Below, piece after piece: positions 8,877 through 17,818 of a stretch of DNA of 64,000 nucleotides. The translations under genes and the position numbers were made by a program. The stretch spans positions 1,771,501-1,835,500 of the forward strand of contig NZ_CP132542.1 of the NCBI RefSeq assembly GCF_030845175.1, given 5' to 3'. This DNA is from Coralliovum pocilloporae. GTDB taxonomy: Bacteria; Pseudomonadota; Alphaproteobacteria; Rhizobiales; Cohaesibacteraceae. Each line of letters starts with the position of its first letter. Position 1 is the stretch's first letter. The notes below the pieces were generated by a model. That model had not been told where the DNA came from. It did no database searches and saw only the letters and a program-made list of their open reading frames with translations.

Positions 8877-10166
8877 TTATTCCGCTGCAAGCCGATGAGA
8901 AAACTCAAAATCGCGCAGCGTTGCGTTTTTGATCTGGACTGAGAAGCCTGGTTTTGATGGCGCGCGATAGACACCATTCTCAACCACACACGGATCAATG
9001 AAGTGCTCATGCAGATGATCGACAAATTCAATCCGTTTGCTGTCCTTCTCTGCGGAGATCGCCACGTAATCGATCATCGACATGTGCTGGACATATTCGC
9101 AAAGGCCAACACCTCCGGCGTGCGGCCAGACTGGCAGATTGTATTTCGCTGCCATCAGCATGACTGCGAGAACCTCGTTCAGCCCGCCCATCCGGCAACT
9201 GTCGATCTGTACAACATCGATGGCGCCCTCTGAGATGAACTGCTTGAACAGAATCCGGTTCTGGCACATCTCACCAGTGGCAACCTTGATAGGGGCAACA
9301 CCCTGGCGGATCTTGCGGTGACCAACCACATCATCAGGACTTGTCGGCTCTTCGATGAAATAAGGTCGGGCGAATGCCAGCTCCTTCACCCAGTCTATGG
9401 CCTCATCCACTTCCCAGACCTGATTGGCATCAATCATGATGTTCATCTCATCGCCCAGTTCCTCCCTGGCGATGGTCAGGCGGCGGATGTCGTCTTCCAG
9501 ATCTCTGCCGACCTTGAACTTTGTGTGGGTGAACCCGGCGGCCTTGGCCTCACGGCAGAGACGCCGCAGCTTGTCGTCCGGATAACCGAGCCATCCGGCA
9601 GAGGTGGTGTAACAGGGATAGCCCTCGTCCCGGAGCGTCTTCATGCGCCCGGCCTTGCCTGGTTCAGCTTTCCGCAGAATGTCCAGCGCCTCTTCAGGCG
9701 TCAGCACATCCGTCAGATATCGGAAATCAATCAGTTTCAGGATGTCTTCGGATGACATCTCCGAGACCAGCTCCCAGACAGGTTTGCCTGTCTCTTTCGC
9801 CCAGAGGTCCCAGACCGCATTGATAACAGCACCGGCAGCCAGGTGGATGGCACCCTTGTCCGGCCCGATCCAGCGCAACTGGCTGTCACCTGTCACGTGC
9901 CGCCAGAACCGCCCCATATCGTTCTTGATCCAGTCGAGATCAAGGCCGGTTATCAGAGTGCCAAGCGCCCTGATGGCAGTAACGCACACTTCGTTGCCGC
10001 GCCCGATGGTGAAGGTAAGGCCATGTCCTTCATGGGAGCCATCGGTCTCAAGGATCACATAGGCCGCCGAATAATCGGGGTCCGGGTTCATTGCGTCTGA
10101 CCCGTCCAGGGACTGGGATGTGGGAAAGCGCAGATCGTGGGTGCGAAAGCCAGTAATGCGGGTCAT
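8877..10166 (-). CDS. fucD: L-fuconate dehydratase (enolase superfamily)
   Basis: A 429-residue enolase-superfamily enzyme of the mandelate racemase group that dehydrates L-fuconate to 2-keto-3-deoxy-L-fuconate. Visible catalytic features are the KxK pair in FTHTKFKVG, metal ligands in IMIDANQVW and YFIEEPTSPDD, and the general-base histidine in VWPHAGGVGLCEYVQHM. The N-terminus RFPTSQSLDGSDAMNPDPDYSAAY fits characterised fuconate dehydratases. Its ATG overlaps the TGA of the preceding hydrolase gene (ATGA), so translation is coupled. All other steps of the non-phosphorylating fucose route are encoded within 8 kb, which supports the substrate assignment. Confidence 0.92.
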   Translation of the reverse strand: MTRITGFRTHDLRFPTSQSLDGSDAMNPDPDYSAAYVILETDGSHEGHGLTFTIGRGNEVCVTAIRALGTLITGLDLDWIKNDMGRFWRHVTGDSQLRWIGPDKGAIHLAAGAVINAVWDLWAKETGKPVWELVSEMSSEDILKLIDFRYLTDVLTPEEALDILRKAEPGKAGRMKTLRDEGYPCYTTSAGWLGYPDDKLRRLCREAKAAGFTHTKFKVGRDLEDDIRRLTIAREELGDEMNIMIDANQVWEVDEAIDWVKELAFARPYFIEEPTSPDDVVGHRKIRQGVAPIKVATGEMCQNRILFKQFISEGAIDVVQIDSCRMGGLNEVLAVMLMAAKYNLPVWPHAGGVGLCEYVQHMSMIDYVAISAEKDSKRIEFVDHLHEHFIDPCVVENGVYRAPSKPGFSVQIKNATLRDFEFSHRLAAE

Positions 10167-11008
10167 GCGCTTGCCACCACAGGCTGCTTCTGAACGCCCA
10201 GACCGGCAATGCCCAGTTCCATCCTGTCACCTGGCTTAAGATAGGTTTCAGGTTTCTGACCCATGCCAACACCCGGAGGTGTTCCGGTTGAGATAACATC
10301 ACCAGGCTGAAGGCTCATGAACTGTGACAGATGGGAGATGACGGTTGCGACGCTGAAATGCATGGTCCGGGTGGATCCGTCCTGATAGCGATGCCCGTTC
10401 ACGTCCAGATACATCGGAAGATCCTGCGGATCAGGAATTTCGTCACGGGTTACAAGCCATGGGCCGATCGGGCCGAAGGTATCGGCAGATTTTCCTTTCA
10501 CCCACTGACCGGAGCGATGAAGCTGGAAATCCCGTTCTGACAGATCATTGATGACACAATATCCAGCCACGTGATCAAGGGCGTCGGCTTCTGAAACATA
10601 TTTGGTTTCCTTGCCGATAACGACGCCGAGCTCCACTTCCCAGTCGGTCTTCACCGAGCCACGTGGAATTTCTACCGTATCGTCGGGGCCGATAATGGCC
10701 GAGGTCGCCTTGAAGAAAATCACCGGCTCCTCAGGAAGCGCCATGCCGCTTTCTTCTGCATGATCAGCATAATTAAGCCCGATACAGACAAACTTGCCCA
10801 CCTGGCCGACACACGGGCCGATACGGGGATTGCCGCCCACCCAGGGCAAGTCTGCGATGTTGAGCTCGCGAATCTTGTCCAGAGAAGCATCGCTCAGTGT
10901 GTCTCCTGACAGATCGGAAATATGTTCTGACAGATCCCGGATATTGCCGTCTGCATCAAGCAAACCGGGTTTCTCCGACCCCTTGGGGCCGTAACGCAAG
11001 AGTTTCAT
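10163..11008 (-). CDS. Fumarylacetoacetate hydrolase family; likely 2,4-diketo-3-deoxy-L-fuconate hydrolase
   Basis: A 281-residue FAH-fold hydrolase. Motifs are CIGLNYADHAEESG, EPVIFFKATSAIIGP, DWEVELGVVIGKE (metal-binding acidic residues) and the late GDVISTGTPPGVGMG. In this pathway such an enzyme cleaves 2,4-diketo-3-deoxy-L-fuconate to pyruvate and L-lactate. ATG 11008 is chosen over a longer frame because MKLLRYGPKG is the usual family N-terminus and a GGAG lies upstream. It is between the SDR and fuconate dehydratase genes with a 19-base gap and a 4-base overlap, consistent with one operon. Family call is firm; exact substrate is inferred from context. Confidence 0.88.
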   Translation of the reverse strand: MKLLRYGPKGSEKPGLLDADGNIRDLSEHISDLSGDTLSDASLDKIRELNIADLPWVGGNPRIGPCVGQVGKFVCIGLNYADHAEESGMALPEEPVIFFKATSAIIGPDDTVEIPRGSVKTDWEVELGVVIGKETKYVSEADALDHVAGYCVINDLSERDFQLHRSGQWVKGKSADTFGPIGPWLVTRDEIPDPQDLPMYLDVNGHRYQDGSTRTMHFSVATVISHLSQFMSLQPGDVISTGTPPGVGMGQKPETYLKPGDRMELGIAGLGVQKQPVVASA

Positions 11009-11027
11009 AGGTCTGGTCTCCGGTGAA

Positions 11028-11771
11028 TTACATGCTCCAGCCGCCATCAATGGCGAAGGCCTGGCCGGTGGTGTAAGCGCTTTCGTCGCTGGCGAGATAA
11101 AGTGCCAGCGCGGCGATCTCGTCGGCTGTGCCGATCCGCCCCATGGGCTGGCGGGCAATGAAGTCTTTCATCGCCTGATCGTAGTCGCCTGTAGCCCTCA
11201 GCCGGTCATGCAGGCTCGGGCTGTCAACCGTGCCCGGGCAGATGGCGTTGCACCGGACGCCGCGCGTGATGAAATCCGCGGCAATGGCTTTCGTCATACC
11301 GATAACGGCGGCTTTTGAGGCGCAATAGACAAACCGATTGGGCACACCCTTCATGGAGGATGCCACCGACGACATGTTGATGATAGAGCCGCCACCCTGT
11401 TCAAGCATGCCGGGGATAACCAGTTTGGACAGCCGGTACATGGCTTTCACGTTGAGGTCGAAACTGAAATCCCAATCACGCTCGTCGCATTCGAGGATGG
11501 AGCCGTTTGCGACATAGCCCGCACAATTGAACAGGACATCCAGCCTGCCGAGACTGGTAATGGCATCCGCGACAGCCTCTGCATCAGTTACATCAAGCTT
11601 GAGTGCGGTAATGCCGTCAATGCTGGCCAGCTCTGCCAGGGAGGTATCGTTGATGTCACTGGCAATGATTTCTGCGCCTTCAGCGGCAAAGCGCTCGGCT
11701 GTAGACCGGCCAATGCCCTGGCCTGCAGCAGTAATCAGAATACGTTTTCCGGCCAATCTTGAGGATGTCAT
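11028..11771 (-). CDS. SDR oxidoreductase; likely 2-keto-3-deoxy-L-fuconate dehydrogenase
   Basis: A 247-residue classical short-chain dehydrogenase. The nucleotide-binding loop reads ITAAGQGIGRS, the structural NCAGYV follows, and the catalytic site is SSVASSMKG with YCASK. The TAAGQGIG start (rather than TGxxxGIG) and VRCNAICPGTVDSPSL segment resemble the group that oxidises 2-keto-3-deoxy-L-fuconate (and animal BDH2) with NAD. It would supply the diketo acid to the neighbouring FAH hydrolase. Clustered on the minus strand after the ABC importer genes. Confidence 0.88.
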   Translation of the reverse strand: MTSSRLAGKRILITAAGQGIGRSTAERFAAEGAEIIASDINDTSLAELASIDGITALKLDVTDAEAVADAITSLGRLDVLFNCAGYVANGSILECDERDWDFSFDLNVKAMYRLSKLVIPGMLEQGGGSIINMSSVASSMKGVPNRFVYCASKAAVIGMTKAIAADFITRGVRCNAICPGTVDSPSLHDRLRATGDYDQAMKDFIARQPMGRIGTADEIAALALYLASDESAYTTGQAFAIDGGWSM

Positions 11772-11857
11772 GTCAGGTGTCGCTCGTTACAGGGTGAAGA
11801 TAGAAACTTGGCTCCCGACCCGGCAGGAGTGATCCGGGTCGAGAAGGGTTGGACGTA

Positions 11858-12805
11858 TCAGTCGTAAAGAACCGCGGCGATTTGCGGGTCGTCGATATTG
11901 GACGCGTCGTAGTAGAAGAAACCGGTGTCGATCAGGTCTGGCACGGTTTCGCCCTTGATCGCGGCGACAGCCGCCTTGACGGTTTCATAGCCGATACCGA
12001 CCGGGTTCTGGGTGATTGCTCCGGACATCAGCCCGCTGCGAATGGCATCTTTCTGGGCCTTGCCAGAATCATAACCAATGATCACAAGGCCCTTGGTGCC
12101 CAGCTCACTGACGCCATTGACCACGCCGATGGCGGAGCCCTCATTGGTGCCGAAAATGCCTTTCAGATCAGGGTTGGCTGTCAGAATGGCCTTGGTCACC
12201 TCTGTGGATTTCAGATGATCACCCTGACCGTATTGCACGGTTACCACTTCGATATCGGGATATTTCTCTGCAATTCTGTTGACGAAGCCATCCCGACGGT
12301 CAATGCCGGTACGGCTGGTCTGGTCATGGGCAACAACGGCAACCTTCCCCTTGCCACCGATCATTTCGGCCATTTTGTCAGCGGCAAGACCTGCGGCTGC
12401 GCTGTTGTCTGTTGTTGCGGTTGACAGTGGAATGTCACTGTCGACGCCGCTGTCAAAAGCGATCACCGGAATGCCTGCTTCATTCGCCTGACGCAGAAGA
12501 GGAATGGCAGCCTGGCTGTCCAGTGCGGCAAATCCGATAGCAGCCGGTTTATTGGCAAGAGCGGCGGCCAGCATATCGATCTGCCGGTCCACCATGGTCT
12601 CGTTGTCCGGGCCTTCAAATGTGATCCGTACATTGAATTCACCGGCGGCCTTTTCCGCACCAGCTTTGACAGCTTGCCAGAACTGGTGCTGAAAGCCCTT
12701 CGAGACCAGCGGGATGTACACCTCATCCGCAGCGGATGCGATTGATCCGGTGGCGCTCAAGGCAACAGCACTCAAGGCACCGATAATAAAACGGCGTGTA
12801 AACAT
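11858..12805 (-). CDS. Sugar ABC transporter periplasmic binding protein, RbsB-like
   Basis: A 315-residue secreted protein with signal peptide MFTRRFIIGALSAVALSATG and cleavage near SIASA-AD. It belongs to the periplasmic binding protein type 1 sugar family; YIPLVSKGFQHQFWQAVKAG, PAAIGFAALDSQAAIPLL and PVIAFDSGVDSD are characteristic. It should capture the island's sugar (L-fucose or similar) for the permease and ATPase encoded upstream. The order here is ATPase, permease, binding protein, followed by the catabolic genes. Confidence 0.9.
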   Translation of the reverse strand: MFTRRFIIGALSAVALSATGSIASAADEVYIPLVSKGFQHQFWQAVKAGAEKAAGEFNVRITFEGPDNETMVDRQIDMLAAALANKPAAIGFAALDSQAAIPLLRQANEAGIPVIAFDSGVDSDIPLSTATTDNSAAAGLAADKMAEMIGGKGKVAVVAHDQTSRTGIDRRDGFVNRIAEKYPDIEVVTVQYGQGDHLKSTEVTKAILTANPDLKGIFGTNEGSAIGVVNGVSELGTKGLVIIGYDSGKAQKDAIRSGLMSGAITQNPVGIGYETVKAAVAAIKGETVPDLIDTGFFYYDASNIDDPQIAAVLYD

Positions 12806-12865
12806 GATTTCCTCCCTTTGCGATGTCAGATTGACCCTGGATATGCTTCATTCCTTGGCCAAGGT

Positions 12866-13885
12866 TTATTTCGCTTTCTGCCGGCGCAGCATGTCTGCAT
12901 AGACGGCAAGAATGATGATTGCTCCCGTCACAACGGTCTGCCATTCCTGGGCAACAGACAGAACGCGCAGGCCATTGGTCAGAACAGCCATGATCAGGGC
13001 TCCAATCAGAGTGCCGAGCACCGTGCCACGCCCGCCGGACAGGGATGTTCCGCCGATAACCACGGCTGCGATTGCTTCTAGCTCGTAGCCAAGCCCAAGG
13101 GCTGGCTGTGCAGAATTCAGACGGGATGCGATAAGAATGCCGCCAATTCCGCAGATGCCGCCTGCAAGGGCATAGATGCGGATTTTCCAGGCATCTGTAT
13201 TGACGCCGGAAAGACGGACGGCTTCTTCATTGGAACCCAGCGCGAAGGTGTAACGGCCAAGGACAGTACGACCCAGAATGTAGGAGGTCAGAATGGCGAC
13301 CAGAAACAGGATCAGAACACCGTTCGGAATAGGCAGGGCGGGAAAAACCTCGCCAATCAGGGAGCCGCGTGAGATCTGGTCAAACCCGGGTGTGTCGTTG
13401 AAATAGATCGGACGCGTGCCCGAGATCACCAGGGACAGACCCTTCAGGATCAGCATCATGCCCAAAGTGGCGATAAAGGGCGGAATCTTCATTTTGGCAA
13501 TGAATGTGCCGGAACACAGACCGCAGCAGGCACCGGCTGCAATCGCTGCCAGAACTCCGAGGGGCAGCGGCATGCCCCAATAGGTCAGAACCACGCCAGC
13601 GACAACAGCGCAGAAGGTCATCATGGTGCCGACCGAAAGGTCAATGCCGCCAGTGATGATAACCAGTGTCGCCGCAACGGCCAGAACACCGTTAACCGAT
13701 GTGGCCTGCAGAATGGCAATCATGTTCGAGGTCTGCATGAAGTTGGGGGACGCGATTGAGAAAGCAATCAGCAGTGCGATCAGGCTGGCGAAGGCCAGAA
13801 CCTTCTGGTAGGCACCACTGTCACCCAGCCCGGAAAGCGCTGACTTGGATTCATGCTTCTGCTTGGCGTCGCTTGTGACACTCAT
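12866..13885 (-). CDS. Sugar ABC transporter permease, RbsC-like
   Basis: A 339-residue membrane protein with about eight to ten hydrophobic segments. The family marks are [13 protein letters not shown] near the first third and [22 protein letters not shown] near the C-terminus. It should form the homodimeric channel of a ribose-type importer. The ATG overlaps the TGA of the ATPase gene (ATGA), which fixes the start at 13885; a longer frame would lie inside the ATPase gene. Confidence 0.92.
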   Translation of the reverse strand: MSVTSDAKQKHESKSALSGLGDSGAYQKVLAFASLIALLIAFSIASPNFMQTSNMIAILQATSVNGVLAVAATLVIITGGIDLSVGTMMTFCAVVAGVVLTYWGMPLPLGVLAAIAAGACCGLCSGTFIAKMKIPPFIATLGMMLILKGLSLVISGTRPIYFNDTPGFDQISRGSLIGEVFPALPIPNGVLILFLVAILTSYILGRTVLGRYTFALGSNEEAVRLSGVNTDAWKIRIYALAGGICGIGGILIASRLNSAQPALGLGYELEAIAAVVIGGTSLSGGRGTVLGTLIGALIMAVLTNGLRVLSVAQEWQTVVTGAIIILAVYADMLRRQKAK

Positions 13886-15408
13886 AGTGCTATTCCTGTT
13901 ACCTGCATGGCGGCATCCCGTTGAGTGGCCAGCTTCATAATATCTTCCTGTGTGGTGTCTTTTCCGCCTGGCAGGATGCCGGTAAGGCGTCCTTCGCACA
14001 TCACCGCGATACGATGGCTGAGGCGCATGATCTCGGGCAGTTCTGACGAGATCACGATGATGGCCTTGCCATCTGCTGCAAGTTGCTCCAGCAATTTGTA
14101 GATTTCCGACTTGGCACCGACGTCAATGCCGCGCGTGGGCTCATCAAAGAACAGGATATCGCAGTCTCTCAGAAGCCATTTCGCCACAACCACCTTCTGC
14201 TGGTTGCCACCTGAGAGCAGCTTGACTTCCTGACTGTCGGAGGGTGTGCGAATGCCCAGGGTCCGGATATAACCCTTTGCGGTCTCTCTCATGGCGGTGT
14301 CATCCAGAACACCGGTTTTGCCGTGAAACCGGTCCATCGATGCCATGGCGATGTTATCGCGAACCGTCATGCCTGTTGCGAGGCCAAAATGCTTCCGGTC
14401 TTCAGACAGATAGCCAATTCCGGCTTTCACCGCATCTTTCGGAGATGAGATGGCAACCGCCTTGCCATGGACGCGAATTTCGCCGCTGTCATGCGGGTCC
14501 GCGCCGAAGACTGCACGGGCCACCTCGGTCCGACCCGCACCCATCAGGCCGGCAAAGCCAAGGATCTCACCCCTCCGGACAGAGAAACTGATGTTCTGCA
14601 AATCATGGCCGCGATTGAGGCCCAGGACTTCGAGCGAGAGTTCAGCATCACTCAGATCAGGTACATCAAGAGGCTCTTCTGTCACCTCGCGACCAACCAT
14701 CATGGAAATGATGCTGCTGATAGGCGTATCCTTTGCGTCCACCGTATCGACAGTTTCACCATCCCTCATCACAGTGACGCGATCTGCGATCTGCTTCAGC
14801 TCATCCATCTTGTGACTGATATAGACAATCCCGACACCTTCCTGCTTGAGGCGTCGAATGATCACGAACAATTCGGCAATTTCAGCATCATTCAGCGCGG
14901 CGGTCGGTTCATCCATAATGAGAACCCGGGACCGGTAGGAGAGAGCCTTTGCAATCTCGATCATCTGCTGTTTGGCAATTGTGAGTGTGCCAACGAGTGC
15001 TTTTGGGTCCAGATTGAGATTCATCGAAGCGAAGATGTCAGCAGTTTCTGCATTCAACGCTGTATCGTCCAGCCGTCCAAAGCTCTTGCGGGGCTCGCGG
15101 CCGATAAAGATATTCTGGGCTGCGGTGAGGTCATTCATCAGGCTCAGTTCTTGATGAATAATGCCGATACCAAGTGCCTGCGCTGCACGCGGGGTGTCCG
15201 GGTTCGCAGGTTGGCCATCAATCAGGAGCTCACCGCCGTCGCTTTGATAAATGCCCGACAGGATCTTCATCAACGTGGACTTTCCGGCACCATTCTCGCC
15301 CATCAGGGCGTGGACTTCTCCCGGGCGCAGCTCGAATCGGGCATCCTTCAAGGCATGGACGCCTGGAAAGCGCTTGTCGATGGCTGTCATTGTGACGATC
15401 GGTGTCAT
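13882..15408 (-). CDS. Sugar ABC transporter ATP-binding protein, RbsA-like (two ATPase domains)
   Basis: A 508-residue cytoplasmic ATPase with tandem ABC cassettes, as in RbsA/MglA. The first half has Walker [10 protein letters not shown] and Walker [12 protein letters not shown]. The second half has a degenerate P-loop [18 protein letters not shown], signature [17 protein letters not shown] and [20 protein letters not shown]. The degenerate second site is normal for the family. ATG 15408 has a strong GAGGGGAGAAG ribosome site. It is the first gene of the minus-strand fucose arm, divergent from the GntR regulator gene. Confidence 0.93.
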   Translation of the reverse strand: MTPIVTMTAIDKRFPGVHALKDARFELRPGEVHALMGENGAGKSTLMKILSGIYQSDGGELLIDGQPANPDTPRAAQALGIGIIHQELSLMNDLTAAQNIFIGREPRKSFGRLDDTALNAETADIFASMNLNLDPKALVGTLTIAKQQMIEIAKALSYRSRVLIMDEPTAALNDAEIAELFVIIRRLKQEGVGIVYISHKMDELKQIADRVTVMRDGETVDTVDAKDTPISSIISMMVGREVTEEPLDVPDLSDAELSLEVLGLNRGHDLQNISFSVRRGEILGFAGLMGAGRTEVARAVFGADPHDSGEIRVHGKAVAISSPKDAVKAGIGYLSEDRKHFGLATGMTVRDNIAMASMDRFHGKTGVLDDTAMRETAKGYIRTLGIRTPSDSQEVKLLSGGNQQKVVVAKWLLRDCDILFFDEPTRGIDVGAKSEIYKLLEQLAADGKAIIVISSELPEIMRLSHRIAVMCEGRLTGILPGGKDTTQEDIMKLATQRDAAMQVTGIAL

Positions 15409-15575
15409 CTTCTCCCCTCTGATGACGTCGAAATACTGTCGAAGGCCCACCTGAGTGGAACTTCAAGCGTCGAAACAGCTGATAATTCAAATGATTATGC
15501 CGTGTTCCTCCGCCACCTGCCCACTTTGCTGTTATTCCCTCCCAGGCTACAGCTTTGTGATAGACGATCATGAGA

Positions 15576-15604
15576 TTTCTAGATTGACTTCCATGATATG
15601 TCAA
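15576..15604 (-). promoter_or_regulatory. Leftward promoter of the ABC transporter/fucose operon
   Basis: On the minus strand, TTGACA (complement of 15599-15604) is followed after exactly 17 bases by TAGAAA (complement of 15576-15581), a good sigma-70-type promoter. It points toward the ABC ATPase gene, leaving a leader of about 160 bases. Its -35 box touches the 14-bp palindrome that overlaps the rightward promoter. Confidence 0.55.
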
Positions 15605-15611
15605 CTAACAT
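15584..15611 (+). promoter_or_regulatory. Rightward promoter of the GntR regulator gene
   Basis: TTGACT (15584-15589) and TAACAT (15606-15611) are separated by 16 bases. The expected transcription start is at about 15618, the first base of the gntR ATG, so the message may be leaderless. This fits the absence of any ribosome binding site before the start codon. Confidence 0.5.
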
Positions 15612-15617
15612 GTTAGT
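15604..15617. promoter_or_regulatory. 14-bp perfect palindrome, probable GntR operator
   Basis: ACTAACATGTTAGT equals its own reverse complement. It overlaps the -10 box of the gntR promoter, ends one base before the gntR ATG, and abuts the -35 box of the opposite promoter. This placement suits autorepression and repression of the divergent transporter operon by the adjacent FCD-type GntR protein. Confidence 0.6.
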
Positions 15618-16331
15618 ATGCTTATGACCAAAGATATTGATGCGAGCCATCTGGCTGACATTGCGGAGTTGGAAGGATCTCTGGCGCAAAGGGTCTACCA
15701 GACCATCCGCGAAGCTATTCTGTCCCTTGATTTTCCACCCGGAGCCATCCTTCGCAAGGGTGCGATTTGCGATGCACTTGGGGTGTCGCGATCGCCGGTT
15801 TCAGAGGCTATTGCCCGTCTGTCAGCGGAAGGGTTGGTCAATGTGGTGCCTCAGTCTGCCACGCGTGTCTCATACTTCTCCATGTGGGAAATTCGGGAGG
15901 GGTCGTTCCTAAGAGAGGCTCTGGAGCTGGCCGCAGTTGCGAAAGTGGCTGAAGATGTCACGGATGAGCAAATTGCTCAGCTTTCCCGCAATATGCGGCT
16001 GCAGCAATTGCTGGTGGAGGATGGCGATTATTCGGGCTTTTATCAGACCGATGAGGAATTCCATGGGCTGATGATGCAGTTTACCGGCTTCAAGCGTGTC
16101 ACCACTGTAGCGTCTACGGTTTCTCTTCAGGTGACCAGGGCCCGCATGCTGCTGTTGCCAACACAGGGTCGTGTTTCAGAGACCCTGGTTGAGCATCAGG
16201 CCATTGTTGATGCGATAAAAAACCGGGATCCGTCTACAGCGCAAGACGTTATGCGGTTTCATTTACGGCAACTGATGCCACGGATTGAGATGCTCGCCAA
16301 AGAGCGTCCCGATCTGTTCCTGACTGAATAG
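15618..16331 (+). CDS. GntR-family transcriptional regulator (FadR/FCD subfamily)
   Basis: A 237-residue DNA-binding protein. The N-terminal winged helix-turn-helix spans about residues 17-85, with IREAILSLDFPPGAILRKG and GVSRSPVSEAIARLSAEGLV. The C-terminal part is helical and resembles an FCD ligand domain; histidines in EEFHGLMMQF, VEHQAIVDAI and MRFHLRQLM are likely metal/ligand contacts. It starts the plus-strand fucose arm and faces the ABC transporter operon across a region with overlapping promoters and a perfect palindrome. It is likely the local repressor, responding to a pathway sugar acid, which is inference. ATG 15624 is an alternative start; neither has a ribosome site. Confidence 0.9.
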   Translation: MLMTKDIDASHLADIAELEGSLAQRVYQTIREAILSLDFPPGAILRKGAICDALGVSRSPVSEAIARLSAEGLVNVVPQSATRVSYFSMWEIREGSFLREALELAAVAKVAEDVTDEQIAQLSRNMRLQQLLVEDGDYSGFYQTDEEFHGLMMQFTGFKRVTTVASTVSLQVTRARMLLLPTQGRVSETLVEHQAIVDAIKNRDPSTAQDVMRFHLRQLMPRIEMLAKERPDLFLTE

Positions 16332-16347
16332 AACTGGCCGTTGAACC

Positions 16348-17400
16348 ATGAAGATTGATGATATCTGTAAACTGAACAGTCGTACGGCCAGGCCTGTATT
16401 GCTGACCCGGATGGGATTCGGTGGCGCGCCGCTCGGAAATCTTTATCGCAAGGTCAGAGAGGACGATGCTCAGTCTGCGCTGCAGGCCGCGTTTGATGCA
16501 GGCATTGGTTATTTCGATACTGCGCCTCAATATGGACTGGGCCGGTCAGAGGAGCGGTTTGGCAGAGCCATCAAGCGGTTCGGGCGCGATAACATTCAGC
16601 TGTCAACCAAGATTGGCCGTCTGTTGCTGGACTGTGAGCCTCATGAAGTGACGCCGGAAGCCTTTGTGGATGTGCCGCAGAAGCGGATTGTCTTTGATTA
16701 CACCTATGACGGGGTCATGCGGTCTTATGAGGCCAGCCGAAAACGGCTGGATGTAGCCTGCGCCGATATTCTTCTGGTCCACGATGTCTGTGCTTTCAGC
16801 CAGGGCAGCCAGGAGGCGTCGGACGCAAAGGTGCGTGAACTTTTTGATGACGGTGGTTTCAGGGCGCTGACCGAATTGCGGGCATCCGGCGACATTGCTG
16901 CTATTGGTGCCGGTGTGAATGAGTGGCAAGTCTGCGAGAAGCTCCTGGGGCTTGGAGATTTCGACGGCTTTCTGCTGGCCGGTCGCTATACCCTGCTGGA
17001 GCAGGATGCTCTCGACAGTTTCCTGCCTCTCTGTGCGCAGAGAGATGTGGGGATCATTCTTGGTGGGCCCTATAATTCAGGTATTCTGGCCACTGGCCCT
17101 GTCCCGGGTGCAAAATATAATTATGCTGATGCGCCACCGGAGATTCTGGACAGGGTCCGCAAGATAGAAGCAGTCTGCAATGCTCATGAGACGCCTCTCA
17201 TTGCGGCTGCCCTGCAGTTTGTTCTTGGGCATCCATCCGTCAAGACTGTCATTCCGGGTGCGGTCAGCGCGGAAGAGGTCAAAGCCAATGTGGCTCTGCT
17301 CGAGCGCCCCATAAATCCGTCTCTCTGGTCTGATCTGAAGGCGGAAGGTCTGATCCGCCCTGATGCGCCGACACCAGAGGAGGCGGCACATGCTGCGTAA
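16348..17400 (+). CDS. Aldo/keto reductase family; likely L-fucose (D-threo-aldose) 1-dehydrogenase
   Basis: A 350-residue NAD(P)-dependent aldo/keto reductase. Catalytic-tetrad segments are GYFDTAPQYGLGRSEERFG (Asp and Tyr), LSTKIGRLL (Lys) and ILLVHDV (His). Close resemblance of GFGGAPLGNLYR and of the late IPGAVSAEEVKANVALL to D-threo-aldose/L-fucose dehydrogenases supports oxidation of L-fucose to L-fucono-1,5-lactone. It overlaps the downstream mutarotase gene by 11 bases. D-arabinose or L-galactose are alternative substrates of the same enzyme group. Confidence 0.9.
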   Translation: MKIDDICKLNSRTARPVLLTRMGFGGAPLGNLYRKVREDDAQSALQAAFDAGIGYFDTAPQYGLGRSEERFGRAIKRFGRDNIQLSTKIGRLLLDCEPHEVTPEAFVDVPQKRIVFDYTYDGVMRSYEASRKRLDVACADILLVHDVCAFSQGSQEASDAKVRELFDDGGFRALTELRASGDIAAIGAGVNEWQVCEKLLGLGDFDGFLLAGRYTLLEQDALDSFLPLCAQRDVGIILGGPYNSGILATGPVPGAKYNYADAPPEILDRVRKIEAVCNAHETPLIAAALQFVLGHPSVKTVIPGAVSAEEVKANVALLERPINPSLWSDLKAEGLIRPDAPTPEEAAHAA

Positions 17401-17818
17401 CATCGACCCTGTTCTGTCGCCTGATCTGTTGCATGCACTGCGCGCCATGGGGCATGGCGACGAGATTGTCATTGCGGATGCCAATTTCCCTGCTGAGAGC
17501 AGTGGGACGCTCTGTCTGCGGGCTGACGGGGTGACCGCGGATGTGATGCTGCGCGCGGTCTTGTCCATCATGCCGCTCGATACATTTGTCCCCGATCCCG
17601 CTTTATCCATGCAGGTGGTAGGCGATCCGGACGCTATACCGGAAGCCGTGTCCCATTTCCAGGGCATCATTGATGAAGTAGCGGATAATCCGATCCCGAT
17701 CAGGGCGCTGGAGCGGTTTGCGTTTTATGAGCGCGCACGACAGTCTTTCGTGGTGGTGCAAACCGGTGAACAGCGTCTGTACGGAAACATTATCCTGAAA
17801 AAAGGTGTCATCGGGTAA
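17390..17818 (+). CDS. fucU: L-fucose mutarotase, FucU/RbsD family
   Basis: A 142-residue protein that interconverts sugar anomers so that the beta form reaches the dehydrogenase. The start MLRNIDPVLSPDLLHALRAMGHGDEIVIADANFP carries the catalytic histidine in GHGDE typical of FucU/RbsD decamers, and the C-terminus has FVVVQTGEQRLYGNIILKKG. ATG 17390 follows AGAGGAGG. It overlaps the dehydrogenase gene and its TAA shares a base with the lactonase ATG (TAATG), giving tight coupling of steps one to three. Confidence 0.93.
   Translation: MLRNIDPVLSPDLLHALRAMGHGDEIVIADANFPAESSGTLCLRADGVTADVMLRAVLSIMPLDTFVPDPALSMQVVGDPDAIPEAVSHFQGIIDEVADNPIPIRALERFAFYERARQSFVVVQTGEQRLYGNIILKKGVIG

Noticed and set aside
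13882-15408. Degenerate P-loop in the second half of the sugar ABC ATPase, considered as a damaged gene
   Set aside because: RbsA/MglA-type proteins normally have a degenerate second nucleotide site, and the signature and Walker B of that half are intact.
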